A stretch of 64,000 bases of DNA from assembly GCA_014338405.1 (NCBI GenBank), contig JTDE01001946.1, positions 53,206-117,205 on the forward strand. Direction: 5' to 3'. The notes under the pieces were generated by a model, which saw only the letters and a list, made by a program, of their open reading frames with translations, did no database searches and was not told where the DNA came from. Below, piece after piece: positions 37,050 to 48,589 of this stretch. Source of the DNA: Paragonimus skrjabini miyazakii (taxonomy: Eukaryota > Platyhelminthes > Trematoda > Plagiorchiida > Troglotrematidae). The position numbers and the translations under genes are program-made. The first letter of the stretch is position 1. Each line of letters starts with the position of its first letter.

Positions 37050-40000
37050 AGCACAAAAGTTATTGTTGCACTGCATGGATGTACATGCTAAATATCTTAG
37101 ACGTCGCATTTATCTAACAGCCTTATTTTATATCGAATCAGCAGCCATACCCGTATCTCACTCAAAATGACCAATGCATCATACAAGCAGGTATCTCACT
37201 GACCAGGAGCTACAAAGGCTCCTCATATATGTGAGGGGTTTATCCTTGGTAGCCTTACATTTGCCGTTGAAATGGCACACCACCACTTATTACCCGCATC
37301 CAAAGGTTTGGTTAATGTGCTCATTGATTAAAAATTTTGTTAACTTATATTTCAAAGAGAGTTATTTTCGTATCGGAATCGAAACATCTGCATATACTGC
37401 GTACGTTAGTCATATGTGGACGTTTACCTTCAGTGTTAAAACTGGGCTCGTCACAGAAAACAGCTCAGGCATAAAACATCACTCAGTGAAGTTTTTATCA
37501 CCACATCGCTTCTTTCGCTGTGCATGTTGGCAGGCGCACATGGCCTACAGAAGATGAGAGAATACATCGTTTAACACCATACACGCTCCACTATATCGAC
37601 TGGTCTCTAAAATATAACTATCGTGTTGTAACAAGGGTTCATCCAACGGAGCAAACTCTTTAGCATACAGTTAGGAAGCTGTTCTGTTGCAAATCAGCCA
37701 GAACTCCACTTCATAAAGCGCACAGTTTCTTAGTTGGGCGTCTTGGGCTCTTTTACGCGGTTTCGTCCGTTTTGCGGACATTGTATGTCATACATTTTCG
37801 TCCGTCATTTCCCGCCCATTAGGCCGATTGCCATCAATGATGGCTTATTTTATTCCTCATGTCATTAATCTATGATTGCAAATTTTAAACGTATCCCACG
37901 AGCTTATTAAAATTTTCCACTGAACGTCGGAATAGTCGCTTATCTGAACTGTTTATCTATCACTCTACCACACTGAAAAATCGAAGTCTGACTTCAAACA
38001 AATGGGACTTGTTTCGATTGGAGTGTTTTGGCCCTGTAGTACCAAGACTGCAAGACCGTGCACAATGCTTGTGGTTCGCCATCTTTGAAGAGTTATTCCA
38101 CTCTCTGACTAGTACACTTTCATCTAAGGTTGATCGGACCCTCTGGCGTTATGCGTAAACTCTACCTACCTACGCCGTACGGTGTTAATACGGTGTATTT
38201 GCCAGTTCAAGCCTGTTCTCTAGTGAAGCGGACTAAAGCAGAGAAATCTGAAAGGGGTATTCCAGTTAAGCTTGTATACGAAGCGTTGACTGTTATTTTG
38301 TGACGTAAGATGTAATCAATTTATTATATTCACTCGAAAAGAATAAACATTCAGCTGGCGATCACAGAGTTCATACAAGCTATTCAACATCAATACACTT
38401 GGGGAATCATGAGTGTAATGTAGTGGGATTGGATAAAAAATAAAACTTGAAATTAACTATCATTTGAAACCTACCAAACCTGACAAAGACAAATGGAAAA
38501 GAACTAAAGCTGTAAGAGCAGAAGTGTTCACAACCACGGATTCGAAGCAGTTTGATATTACTCTGTTGTAAACGTTCCGTAAGCACTTCGAAAAGGTTGT
38601 TGTGGAAGGTGAGTTGTTGATACATTTTCCGAAGACGTGAAAATAGTCAGGTCACATAGCAAAAACTGGCATTAGAAAGTAAAGTTTCGAGATTTGTTAC
38701 AAACTCAAGAGTTTTTCATTTGGTAGATTAGGCGTATATGGTATTAAAAATATTTTAATATTTTGTTTCATTTTTATGCACAGCCTACATTCCTTTTCTT
38801 TGTACAGAATAAACAACACTTTTTTGAATTGATTCGACCTAATAAAACACTTCTCGTGCGCGCGTCTCATTTCTTTGGTGCTGCTGGTCCGTCTGGATCG
38901 GAGTTGCCTATAATGGGTTATTCGGTGGCTGCTTTGAGCTGGCTGTTTGTGTTCGTATCTTTTTACTAGTCTAGTCCCCTAGAAGCAGATATGGGGATTG
39001 ATTAGGCGAACGTTTAGGCGAAAGTCTTCACTTCGTACAAAAGTAACAACCATATCTACATGTTTTACTAGGGTTTAATGTCAGCCGACGGATTTCAGAA
39101 CACCGTAGTGCATTGTCGGTCCACTTTGTACAGCATAAGCTTGCCTGTTGTTGCTGAGATTGATACAACATTTGTAAACTGATTTTTCTGTTTTGCTCAG
39201 GCCTACTGTATTCCGATGAGCAGTGAGGACGTTAAAGTTACTTACTGAAACTTTCCTCAAGCAAACTCTGCTTCCCAACTCTGAGTGATTTAATTACTTT
39301 GTATCAAGCATAGCTGTCACAACACGATTAAACTGTGTTTATTTAAATCAGAATTACAATTCTGAGGAGTCCACACCGTAAAAGTCTAGCCGGCTGGATT
39401 AGTAAGAGAGCACGCCTGTGATGTCACAATGTCGCTTCCACGCTTTAACTGACGTATAACACAGTCAAACAATGCCAAAGTTATACCAACGAACACAATT
39501 GGTCATGTTAGAAAACATCTTAAATAACAAATGACAGGCAACAACATTTAGTGCAACCTACACAGTAAAGGATACGTGAAAATGTTTGACACAAGTCAAC
39601 TTTGTAGGCGAGATTGTGAAGGTATTACAAAAAATTCAGAAAACATATTTCTAGTAGTCTATCTGTTCAATGTGAAATAAAGCTTCAAATTGACCAGTGG
39701 TGATGGACATTTCTGAGTTCGGAAAATATGCTAAGAAGACGAGCTTTAAAACTGAATTGTCCTTGTTTGATTTTAATATAAAAAGAGAGGATAATAGTAA
39801 GTGTTTATAGATGAGTAATCAACTGACCGAAGACTTAATTGTCTTCTCCAGAAAGCTACTATATTGTCGCATATGCAAACAAGGCGGGACAATCACAGAC
39901 TTATTTCGGGCATATATTCATTCAGAATCCTCCAACTCACATTATCATACATCCACATGGAAATAGTCAAGCCACTAATGCTGGTATAATCAAGCAAGTA

Positions 40001-40349
40001 CTGGTTACCGTGAGAGTCTCATAGTTTTCGTAAAATGTCAACGATATGTAGTCAGTGACTTCATTTGGGATTCCCTGGGGAATATTTCTACCTCTCTTTA
40101 AACCGCCGAGTATCCACAGTGGTTTGCAGTCCAAGTCCGGCAACTTAGGCAAGTAATCCAAGAAAGCTTTTGCCTATGTTCCTAGTGTTCCTATGAGCAC
40201 TGCACGGTGTAAGAGAGCGATTGCTGATGACTGATAATTCAGTATCTTCTTATGGGTTTTGTAATCTGGTGCTTGTTTGAAAACACGAGTATTACATGGA
40301 TTGTCTCTTTAATAATTCGAAATAGGTGGTACACTTTCCGACACATATA
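37050..40349. other. no supported gene
   Basis: No recognised feature. The frame 37174-37557 (+, 127 codons) is unassigned. Confidence 0.5.
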
Positions 40350-40515
40350 GGTTCAAGTGTCTCTCTGTGTTATACCGGCAACAGTGGCTATGTGTATGAA
40401 TGTTTCTCCGCCTTCATCACGGTTTTCTTGTTTGGTGCGTGTCAATACTTTGTTTGCCCAAAGTTTTATGCGTAATGCTTTATCTTCCCTCCTTCAATTC
40501 TCATCGCTCCAGTGA
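40350..40515 (+). repeat. direct repeat, copy A
   Basis: Shares with 41669-41819 the blocks GCAACAGTGGCTATG, GTATGAATGTTTCTCCGCC, TTCATCACGGTTTTCTT, CGTAATGCT and TTCAATT, with small indels between them. Overall similarity is roughly 80 percent by eye. Family unknown; no hammerhead, pol III box or coding signal seen inside. Confidence 0.75.
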
Positions 40516-40519
40516 CAAC

Positions 40520-41665
40520 AGACGTAATGATTTACCCTCAAATAAAAACGATCGAACAAATGATGGACCTTTAGGTACGTTTTACTTATTGAACGAACCT
40601 TCCATATCCCTATGAGAAAAGATTGCTTATGCATAGCTGCTCATTGTTGTGACAGCAAGGGACGCTCGATCTGTGAAATTGTTTACTGCATGAAGTCCCG
40701 TCAATGTTATTTTTAAATAGAGTAACAAACGCGTACACTCCTTTGCAGGGCTGACGTGTACCAACCACATTGCACAGTGGTACATCGCCATTCGCTTTGG
40801 TGGCACGTCCCCCATAGTGTGTTCACAGTGCTCCAATAGTCGCATCTGGTTCGTTGTCTCCCTGGTGTTGAGACGTGCCCTTTGCTTCCGAACGTAGGCA
40901 CAATACTACGCACAAACGAAATTGCACGTTATACAACACGCAATTTTTCCGTTCACCACACTAGTATGAACCACCTTGTATTCCATCATCGGGATACAGT
41001 CTTGGTGGTCATAAAATAAATAGAGTTTGAGTGCCCCGGCTTGATTTATTGTGCTTTAGAATTGCTTGTGCCATAAAATGTGTATGCTCGTAAGCTCTCT
41101 GTACCCTGAAACAACTAGCTGTATCCTCGATAGTTAGAAATAAGATCCGGTATTTAATCGTGTGGATTGTTTTGGTGGGTGATGCACAGCTGTGGGCATA
41201 GACTTGGTTACTATTCCACAATTTTGAATGCAATCACCGAGACGTAGCACTGATTTGCCCCCTAACTTTATAAACAATCACAGAAATACTCACGTAACCA
41301 ACAGAAGGTCTAAGCGTTTTAACCAAACTTGATGAGGGAGGGAAAGGGAAAAAAAGAGGAGTGAAATGAATAAAATCTGGGATTTTTTGGGTCAGAAGCA
41401 GTGACAGAAACGGCATGCCCAGACGGGTGAAGCGCCCTACCAGCTTAACTAGGAAGTCAAACCGGGGGTCAGAACTTTCACTTGTCCAATCAGTCGTACA
41501 CCCACCCCACTGTGCCATAGGGAATCAGACAAACAATCCAAGGGATTCGCTACCCAGGCGGGCTTTCTCAAATAGTTAACACCGGAATCCCCCAACGTCG
41601 CTGTGGAACAGTTTTCTTGTTTGAGGCTATCCTAAATTATTAACCCTACCAAACTTCTTTTTTTC
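40520..41665. other. unassigned segment between direct repeats
   Basis: About 1.15 kb enclosed by two direct repeats. It has no recognisable coding sequence. If the repeats are terminal repeats, this is the body of an old non-autonomous element. Confidence 0.3.
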
Positions 41666-41668
41666 TAA

Positions 41669-41819
41669 TAGGTTTAAATGTTTTACCGTGTTATATCGGC
41701 AACAGTGGCTATGCGTATGAATGTTTCTCCGCCTTCATCACGGTTTTCTTTTCTTTTGTTGTCCAACGTTTTACGCGTAATGCTCTATCTTTCCTCGTTC
41801 AATTCCTATCGTTCCAGTG
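41669..41819 (+). repeat. direct repeat, copy B
   Basis: Second copy of 40350-40515 in the same orientation, about 1.3 kb downstream, with substitutions and a shortened middle. Similarity stops sharply after TTCCAGTG. Confidence 0.75.
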
Positions 41820-44818
41820 GCGCAGCCCGTCCTGTAGAACTTCTAGTAGTATTATCAGCTGCTTCCATGTCAGACAAAGGCGCACCAGCTAGATAGGTTT
41901 TCCTCAGATAGTGAAGGAAAATACTGCAAGTTTCTTGTACGAAAGACAACATAGATTGCAACGAAAAAAATTAACGCTTTTGTTACGAAAAGAAAGAAAG
42001 AAGAAGGTCATGACTTCGAGGGGATTAAGGATGGAGATGATAAGATTGAGAAAAAATGTGTTCGCCGCATTTATCGGTTCAGTGTTTTAAGACGTGTGCA
42101 AGGGTGGTTATGGAGAGTTATTATGAGTTCACCGGGCGATTATGGCACGGCTGGATAATTAAGGAACACACTTCTTAATCATTATCAAGAAATATTGTGA
42201 GGGAAAACAGAAACAAAAGTGGTTATGGTTGGAGAATTAATAAATCGAGAGCTCACCTTTCTTTTCCACGCGACAGCCAAACTTCCATGTGTGAAGCCAA
42301 ACAGACATGTTCAAAGGGAACAGTGCAGACAGACACTTAGAGTCTTTCTGCTTGTGAGATCGAATAAGCGTTATGTGAAGTGAACTGTGAATAAGCGACC
42401 ATTTTAGAACAACAAAAGGCAATCTGACTTATCTGGGTGCAGAAGCTGATATAAGAATGAAGTAGGTGAAGTGTGAAGAATCACACAACGCACATCAAAA
42501 ATATTTACATTCATTTACGTCAGCCATGTACCCGGTTCTTGACAATCAGCCGGTACGACATTTGCACAAGCACATTCAGCAGAATCCATGTTGAGCAGAT
42601 TGATTCTACAGGTGGGTAGCTAGACGGACAAATGCTATACGTCTACTTTGGGAGAGAGTAGACTGCAGGCAAACACAGTAAAGACGGCTATGCTTACACG
42701 GATGGCTAAAATGAGGGAAATTACACAAAACGACTACTTGGAGAGGAGGACTTCATAGAGAGAGATAAAATGTTTGGAAGAAAGTGATCATCACGTTGGC
42801 CAGTTTGTCTTTAAAGGTATTTTTAATGAGGTGATAATAAAACGAATGTATGAGTTTGTGATTGATGTTTGAATGTGTGGAAATGTGGAAAACTAGCTGA
42901 AATTGTAATCAACCGAACATCGTGGAGCAACGCAACTCACACCTTCAAACAACCACAAAAATTTCTATCAACTACACACCAACCTTCATTTATTCCGACA
43001 TTACAGTATCTAACCAAATACACCAGAAATTAGGTGTGTTAATGATATAGTAGTAACGACGCTGATAAAGTGATGTTTGCTGACAAAGATATTAAAAGAT
43101 AGATAAATATATTACCAACATAACGAAACCACGAAGCAGTCAACTAATGCCCCTATCCCTAATTTCTGTGGGTGACAAACTGGAGTTTAAAACAATGGTT
43201 TGTGTATAACAGAAAAGGACTTAAATTTTCCTATTTCAACCATGGCATTTATATAATATTTCTGTCGTTAATTGTACCTACATAAATTCTAGTTGTTCTC
43301 AAATGCACTTTTAGAATGGCAGTTCTGCTGATTAAGTCACTCACTGACCGAAAACAATCATAAAATCTCTTGTTTTATCTCACCTCTGCTACAATCTCAA
43401 TGTTGTTCTTGGCATGATGTTCTATGAAGCAACCGTGGAAAATCGTAAACTCAATTGGGAGAGTAGTTTTATGACTCCGTTCAATCCCAAACGCATAGTT
43501 CGAAAAAAACCTCATTTAGTTTTCTTATTGAGTTCGTTTTTTTATCTTAGCTCAACTGTCATCTGAACTCTTGCAGTGGATAAGATAAACGAGAGAACAT
43601 TTGCCAGACTGATAAGAATCCCATGGGAGATGTAGCACATGTTGCGTTTACGGAGTACTTCCGAAAAAAATAGACGAAACATTTTTGAGTTATTCTGGAC
43701 TTACTGATAGGACAAAACAAAAAATGCAAACAACCTCATTTTCAACCCTCTTTGGCTGTAGTGTTTTAAATGTTAGAACTTTTCATCATGAAAAATGGAA
43801 ATTCTATGAATGTGGATTTTTTCCGAGAGTTAGTTCAGGGTTTTCACGATTTTCCGCCGAAATTTCTATCAACAGTTTTTCTTCCTTGTGAAAAACGGAA
43901 AGACTGATAAATCACACACAGTTTTCCTTTGAAATAATACGGGTCTCTTCATCCTTTAGGCTGTGTTTAGTAAAATTTTCTTCCCTCTCATGATTCCCAC
44001 AAATTACTGTCTGTGCATCAAATAACAACAGGTCTCACTGCTGTTATATCAGTTTGGCGATATACATGTTAGTCGTTGTTTCTAGTAGGTTGGCAGACAT
44101 TTCCCTGTAATCTGGTAGACAGCCGATGTGCGAACAGCTACCGTCGTGCTAGAGACCAACAGCGTATTCACTTGCGTGCAGAAACTTTTCAATGGTATTC
44201 TTGTCTGATACCGCCTATTTGCAAAGGAGACCTGGAAGTATCATCTTCGTGTACTGTTTCGCACCTAGTTCTCGAATGAAAGATGCTAGAAAGCAACAAA
44301 TCATCACGTGCGTACACACGTGATCAAAACTACCTACCCATTAATCAAATCACTTTTGTCAGCTAGAATAACTCATGTCTGAAACGTTTACATTTCCGGT
44401 AGTTTTCACGCCTCAAACATTTGAAGGAATTTGAGACTAGGGCCAAAGTAGCCACTGCCACTATCATACACAGCGTTATTGATAGAATTCATTCATAATG
44501 ACCCAAATTATCACCACCTATCAATATCATTTCAATAACCGTCAAGCTTTCAACCAACAAGTCAAAAAAGATTATCTATTTTTTTTATTCTCGTATCTCT
44601 ATCGTTGCGCTCTGTAAGCTTGGTAATCGAATTTGACGGGTTTTGCGTATTACACAATTTCTTCGTTGCATAGTGTCATTCAGATTTGTTGGAAGAATTA
44701 TCATTTCACTGGTCATTTCAGGGCACAAACCATTTTCCACTGATGCAAGCAGCGAGGTGTGTGAAGCGAACTGCATACCTCCTCCCGTTCACTATAAACA
44801 CTGAATATTCTTCATAAG
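41820..44818. other. no supported gene
   Basis: No recognised feature. A purine-rich run lies at about 41988-42008. Confidence 0.5.
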
Positions 44819-44921
44819 CGCAGAAACACATATTTTGCGATATGGTAACATTTCGTTTACTCTCATCAGTCGCAAACGTAAAACATGTGAGTTATATATG
44901 ACACACAAATAGAGATAGACA
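44819..44921 (-). repeat. PLE flanking repeat (pLTR-like), downstream copy
   Basis: A stretch of about 100 bp repeated in the same orientation at 48483-48583; CGCAAACGTAAAACATG and CAAATAGAGATA are identical blocks. It contains a hammerhead (44834-44876) and starts right after the endonuclease fragment at 44968-45460 on the same strand. PLEs are typically flanked by direct repeats (pLTRs) carrying hammerheads, which is how I read it. Confidence 0.65.
44834..44876 (-). ncRNA. minimal hammerhead ribozyme of a PLE, intact-looking
   Basis: Minus strand, in order: stem I TTTGCGA; canonical core CTGATGA; an 8-nt helix II segment GAGTAAAC that can form only its closing G-C pair; canonical GAA; stem III ATG-TTAC-CAT, closed by the required A15.1-U16.1 pair; A at the cleavage position; stem I return TCGCAAA, a perfect 7-bp complement. 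All conserved core nucleotides are present. Animal PLEs are known to carry such minimal hammerheads, proposed to act as dimers. It begins about 90 nt after the LPW end of the neighbouring PLE endonuclease. Cleavage as a monomer is doubtful, given the near-absent helix II and 3-bp helix III. Confidence 0.75.
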
Positions 44922-44967
44922 GGGTATGGACACGTACACAGTCACACCACCTATTTTGTCATCACCA

Positions 44968-45460
44968 CCACGGCAGCCCTATAGGTTGCTTCAATCACTT
45001 TTGTGCACATAGTGCCGGCTGGTGAGCTCTGGTCAACATGGCTTCGCTAAAGTAGCTTCGCGTTCTGTTGACGTAACAATATTTTGAATGATCTACTTAG
45101 GTCGACCTGGTGACCTGTTATCATGATGTGTCTGGCAATCGATGATGCGGGGCTTCGAGTAACGGACTCACGGATTTCAGATTGTTGTGTCATGAGCTGT
45201 TTTAACCAGTTTGGGATGTGTTCTGCCACTCATTGAGATAGCCGTCGGTCTGTTCTGCCTATGTAAACGTCATCGCAACTGCAAGTGAACTGATAGATAA
45301 CGTGAGAGACAGAATGGTCAGACAGACTGCATTCGCGGTTGTGTAGAACGGGTCCTTTGGTGGTTTGAATCAAACGTAGTTGGACAGCCGCATACACACG
45401 GGATAGGGCACACTACAATTTGTGCTAGATGTCGTTTGCCAACTGATCACCCTTAAATTG
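44968..45460 (-). pseudogene. Penelope-like element: linker and GIY-YIG endonuclease relic
   Basis: Minus-strand reading gives the RT-endonuclease linker (KGDQLANDI, ALSRVYAAVQLRLIQTTKG at about 45460-45360), then VIYQFTCSCDDVYIGRTDRRLSQ (Cys pair and YIG intact; the residue after Q is a stop where other copies have Arg), then AEHIPNWL, SPASSIARHIMITGH and KILLRQQNAKLL. A frameshift follows, after which FSEAMLTRAHQPALCAQK and a terminal GLPW complete the C-terminus at 44968. One stop and at least one frameshift inactivate it. It is closest to the intact copy at 20137-21147. RT palm absent. Confidence 0.8.
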
Positions 45461-45464
45461 CAAA

Positions 45465-45915
45465 AATAGTCTGTGCAAACCATGGTAGATATAGACACTG
45501 TGTCTTCTGAGTAGGCCAAGATTCGTTCGTACAAGTGACTGCCGCATTAATTTCCCCAGCAAAGGCAAATGGGTATCGCCCAGATAAGTCCGAATCTACA
45601 GCATTGAACCTCAAGAATTATGCAGTCAAAGGTTTTAAGACTGCTTGGGCAGGGTACTATTGCTAGCCCAACTTGCAAAGTTTACGTTTATCTGTAAAGG
45701 AGATTGGCCTTTATGATTGCTGGTAGTCTAATGTCAAGTGCAATTCCTTTATTTTATGGAGGCTATTTTCAAAAGCCTTTCAAATCAAGGAAACACCTGA
45801 TTGAGACTGATCTAACCACTCATACTTCTATCAGTCTTTATTTGACCGTTTATTTACTGCCTCTCTAATCCACTCTCCAAAGATCTGCTGATATAGGCCA
45901 CAAACTTGAGCTCTG
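45465..45915. other. no clear feature between PLE fragments
   Basis: May hold further decayed PLE linker just upstream of 45460 (minus strand), but nothing can be assigned firmly. Confidence 0.35.
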
Positions 45916-45917
45916 TA

Positions 45918-46235
45918 ATGTACAACGAACTGAGTGAATCTTATCAAATGAGAACAACGAACAAAACCAAAATACCACATTATGTGTTCAAAACCATGAT
46001 GGTTTCAACATTACAGTAAGTTGCTCTTGAATAGATGAATTCGGTTTTAGACACGTGATTAGCAGAGTTTCAATCAACTTCAACAGACATGACCTTTGAT
46101 CACATATCAGATGGACTCATGACATGCCCACTTTCGATTAAATGAAGAGCGATCGATGATAGAGACAATCGGTCGTTGGCCAAAGTTTTTCTTTGCTTCT
46201 GGTACACTTGTTCAACTTGCTGTTTAGAAATGTGA
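45918..46235 (-). pseudogene. Penelope-like GIY-YIG endonuclease relic, second subfamily
   Basis: The minus strand reads HISKQQVEQVYQKQRKTLA, then NDRLSLSSIALHLIESGH and VMSPSDM before a stop. This is the helix around the EH motif and the conserved SSIA-HLIESGH block of PLE endonucleases. The Cys-YIG part upstream is missing: the fragment begins just after a hammerhead (46245-46284). Nucleotide similarity to the plus-strand relic at 29165-29603 extends past the coding part to GTTGTAC, so the two are copies of one subfamily in opposite orientations. Confidence 0.7.
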
Positions 46236-46244
46236 AGAAGCGCG

Positions 46245-46284
46245 TAGCAAACAAGCTTGTTTTCAGTGTTTCATCATCAGGCTA
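46245..46284 (-). ncRNA. minimal hammerhead motif downstream of PLE
   Basis: Minus strand, in order: stem I TAGC; canonical core CTGATGA; a 9-nt segment TGAAACACT in place of helix II, lacking the usual G-C closing pair at its edges but with G...C one base inside; canonical GAA; stem III AACA-AGCT-TGTT; T at the cleavage position; stem I return GCTA. It starts about 150 nt after the LPW end of the PLE at 46400-47140, the same arrangement as at 44834 and 20033. The short stem I and odd helix II make it less certain than 44834-44876. Confidence 0.5.
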
Positions 46285-46399
46285 AATACAATACATTTAT
46301 ATGGGTTCGACAGGGGTAGTACATCAATAGGGTGAGGGATGGAAGGCACTAATATCAAATTAGTCAGATTCATCAAATGGTTTTGGCAAATCGGTACTC

Positions 46400-47140
46400 C
46401 TACGTAACAGATCGATCCGAGTTATTGATACATGGCCACGGGAGATTCAATGCTTTGACCAGACGCTTTTGTGAACATAACGGGGGTGAGTGTAATCGAA
46501 TTGCGATGGCTTCTGCGATGGCTAATAAACGACCTTTGACCCATTTCGATTGCACTCCGCAGACTCGATAGATCGGTTGGAACGAATCAGCCGGGTTAAT
46601 CACATGGTTCGATTCGACCAAGTGTGCAGCGACCGCCGATGAGCAGGTCTTCATCGATCCTTTAGCTAGCCACGCCGGATGATGCTCCCGCATGCGTTCA
46701 GATAGTCGCCTTGTTGTGCGGCCTATGTAGCTTGTTCCACAGGAACAAACAAAACGGTAAACACAGAAAGTGGCAGCATGTACAGGCGGTATATCTTTTA
46801 GCTGGGGACGCAAAACTGGTGTGGAGTTAAATCGTATACGTAATTGAGTTGCGAAATAGGTTTTGTTAAGTGCCACGTTAAGTCTCCTAGTTACATTCTC
46901 AGCGTTGCTGTCGCCTGTGAAAGGCAACGTAATATTGACAGACTTTTGTCTACGGTTTGCGGTACATCTATCTTTGCGCTAACTGTCATGTGTTTAGCTA
47001 TAAACTGTTCTGGATAACCGTTTTCAAGAAGTGTGTTAAATATAAACTGTTTTTCTAATGTGTTCAGCCCTCTTGTGTTGCTTTGGCTTGAAGCTTGAAA
47101 ACTATAAATATTGCCCGGTCCATGTTGGCTTGAGATGGAC
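46400..47140 (-). pseudogene. Penelope-like element: RT C-terminal region plus GIY-YIG endonuclease, frameshifted
   Basis: The PLE block KPTWTGQYL lies at about 47115-47090 in one frame; NTLEKQFIFNTLLENGYPEQFIAKHM in a second; and, after another shift near 46920, a 175-codon frame 46927-46400. The latter holds LPFTGD and linker, CVYRFVCSCGTSYIGRT (Cys pair and YIG intact), LSERMREHHPAW, SSAVAAHLVESNH, the Glu-containing LLAIAEAIAIRL and the terminal LVKALNLPWP. Endonuclease motifs are all present, so only the RT side is broken. The RT palm is missing. It belongs with the fragment at 30020-30310. A hammerhead and a second PLE fragment follow directly downstream. Confidence 0.85.
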
Positions 47141-47144
47141 GGAG

Positions 47145-48480
47145 CATTGAAATCAACCGTGTCACAATTTCCAACTTCCGGTTTGTGTTTCCAATTAGAC
47201 TGAGGGACTAAGTGTCTCAAATCTGCTGACCTGTCAATCCGGTTAGTAAATTGAGTTGAACACCGATCAAGACCCCACGTCGGTAATTACAACCTGTGCC
47301 CAAACGACTCAGTTGCAAGTGAGAAACATGTCCGTTTCAGCTATTGATACATTCGTCTGTAAAAATCAGAGACGCAACATGGAAGTGAAACATATCGAAC
47401 AACGAACACATTAGTGTGGTGTGTTGTTGAGTGGTAGTGGTGGTGCTACTTGAGTATACGTATACGATGACATTTGGTGACAGTTATTCTATCACTTCCA
47501 GTCTCGGCAACATTCTTTGGGGCGGTAACCCGAGAAGAGCACACAGCCGTGATTTGTTTCTCTGTATACTTCGAATTATCAAGTTCTTCTGACACAATGA
47601 CTTTCGAATGCTGCTGAAGAAGTGTACAGCGATGAAACGATTTGCAAAACCACCCGTTAGGATACAAATACTCACGACGTCGGCCAATGACATGCCAGTT
47701 TTGGACTACAGAAGGTTTTGCTCTTAATTTGACTGCAATAAACCCAAATTCAGAGGCCCATTAACTAGGTGCTACACAATAACAACTGTTAATCTATAAT
47801 TCTTACTCCTGAATACTTCGTTGTGGTGTTGCTAGCCGTTATAGAAAGTAAAAAATATGTTAGGTTGGATACAGTAATCGGTCTGTCAGGGACCGTTGGT
47901 TCAGTTTGGGGGGTGCTTTCACACGTACTGTTTCCAGTCCACAATGACTGGTTTCCTCTTTGCGTTGATTATAAGTATACTCAAAGAGAATTCAATCAAA
48001 CTGACTATATAGTGGTTGATAAGCAGCATAACATCATTTCGAAAAGTTACTCTGCATGTGATGAGGAGGGCTGGCGGAATAGAGTGCAATCTTCAGGTCA
48101 ATCAAAGACCAAAGTAAATTCTATTCTGATATTATTCTGTACGAAGCTGGTCGAAACTTCTGGAAGCAAACGCGAATAACGTGTTTCATATAAACCTACG
48201 AGTGTACAGACACTGTGAAAGACGAAGTGACAAAGGAAGTCGACAGATTGTTCAGTGGTACTAGGTAGTGCTCACTGATTTATTCAAGTGGGTGTGAATA
48301 GTATACATTACCCTATCTGCATGGTTTCTCAAAAAACACTAAAATAGTGGTTCTTGAACCTGTAAGCACCATCCGAGCAACTACAGGTTACACATTTAAT
48401 TGATGGGATATCCAGCCGTGTGGACTGTGGGCTGCATTCAACGCAGTATAATTCCACATCATGTGAGGCTGAATTTAGCA
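47145..48480. other. no supported gene; possible decayed 5' part of a PLE
   Basis: Lies between the PLE at 46400-47140 and the upstream flanking repeat at 48483. The position suggests former RT sequence, but I cannot recognise RT motifs. The frame 47823-48179 (+, 118 codons) has no known domain. Confidence 0.4.
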
Positions 48481-48482
48481 GA

Positions 48483-48583
48483 TCAGAAATCCGACAGGTG
48501 TTGCGATTTGCTCACATTTTGTTTACTCTCAGCAACCGCAAACGTAAAACATGGAGATTATATACTCAGGCAAATAGAGATAA
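48483..48583 (-). repeat. PLE flanking repeat (pLTR-like), upstream copy
   Basis: Direct repeat of 44819-44921 at about 3.66 kb distance, same orientation. The two enclose the PLE fragments at 44968-47140, all on the minus strand, so this copy sits at their 5' side as expected for a PLE pLTR. It holds a decayed hammerhead at 48500-48542. Confidence 0.6.
48500..48542 (-). ncRNA. decayed minimal hammerhead in PLE flanking repeat
   Basis: Aligned base for base to 44834-44876: stem I TTTGCGG and TCGCAAC, core TTGCTGA (from CTGATGA), an identical helix II segment GAGTAAAC, AAA in place of GAA, and a stem III segment ATG-TGAG-CAA. The stem III loop differs between the copies while the ATG arm is kept. 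Core substitutions predict no activity. Confidence 0.55.
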
Positions 48584-48589
48584 AGTGGC

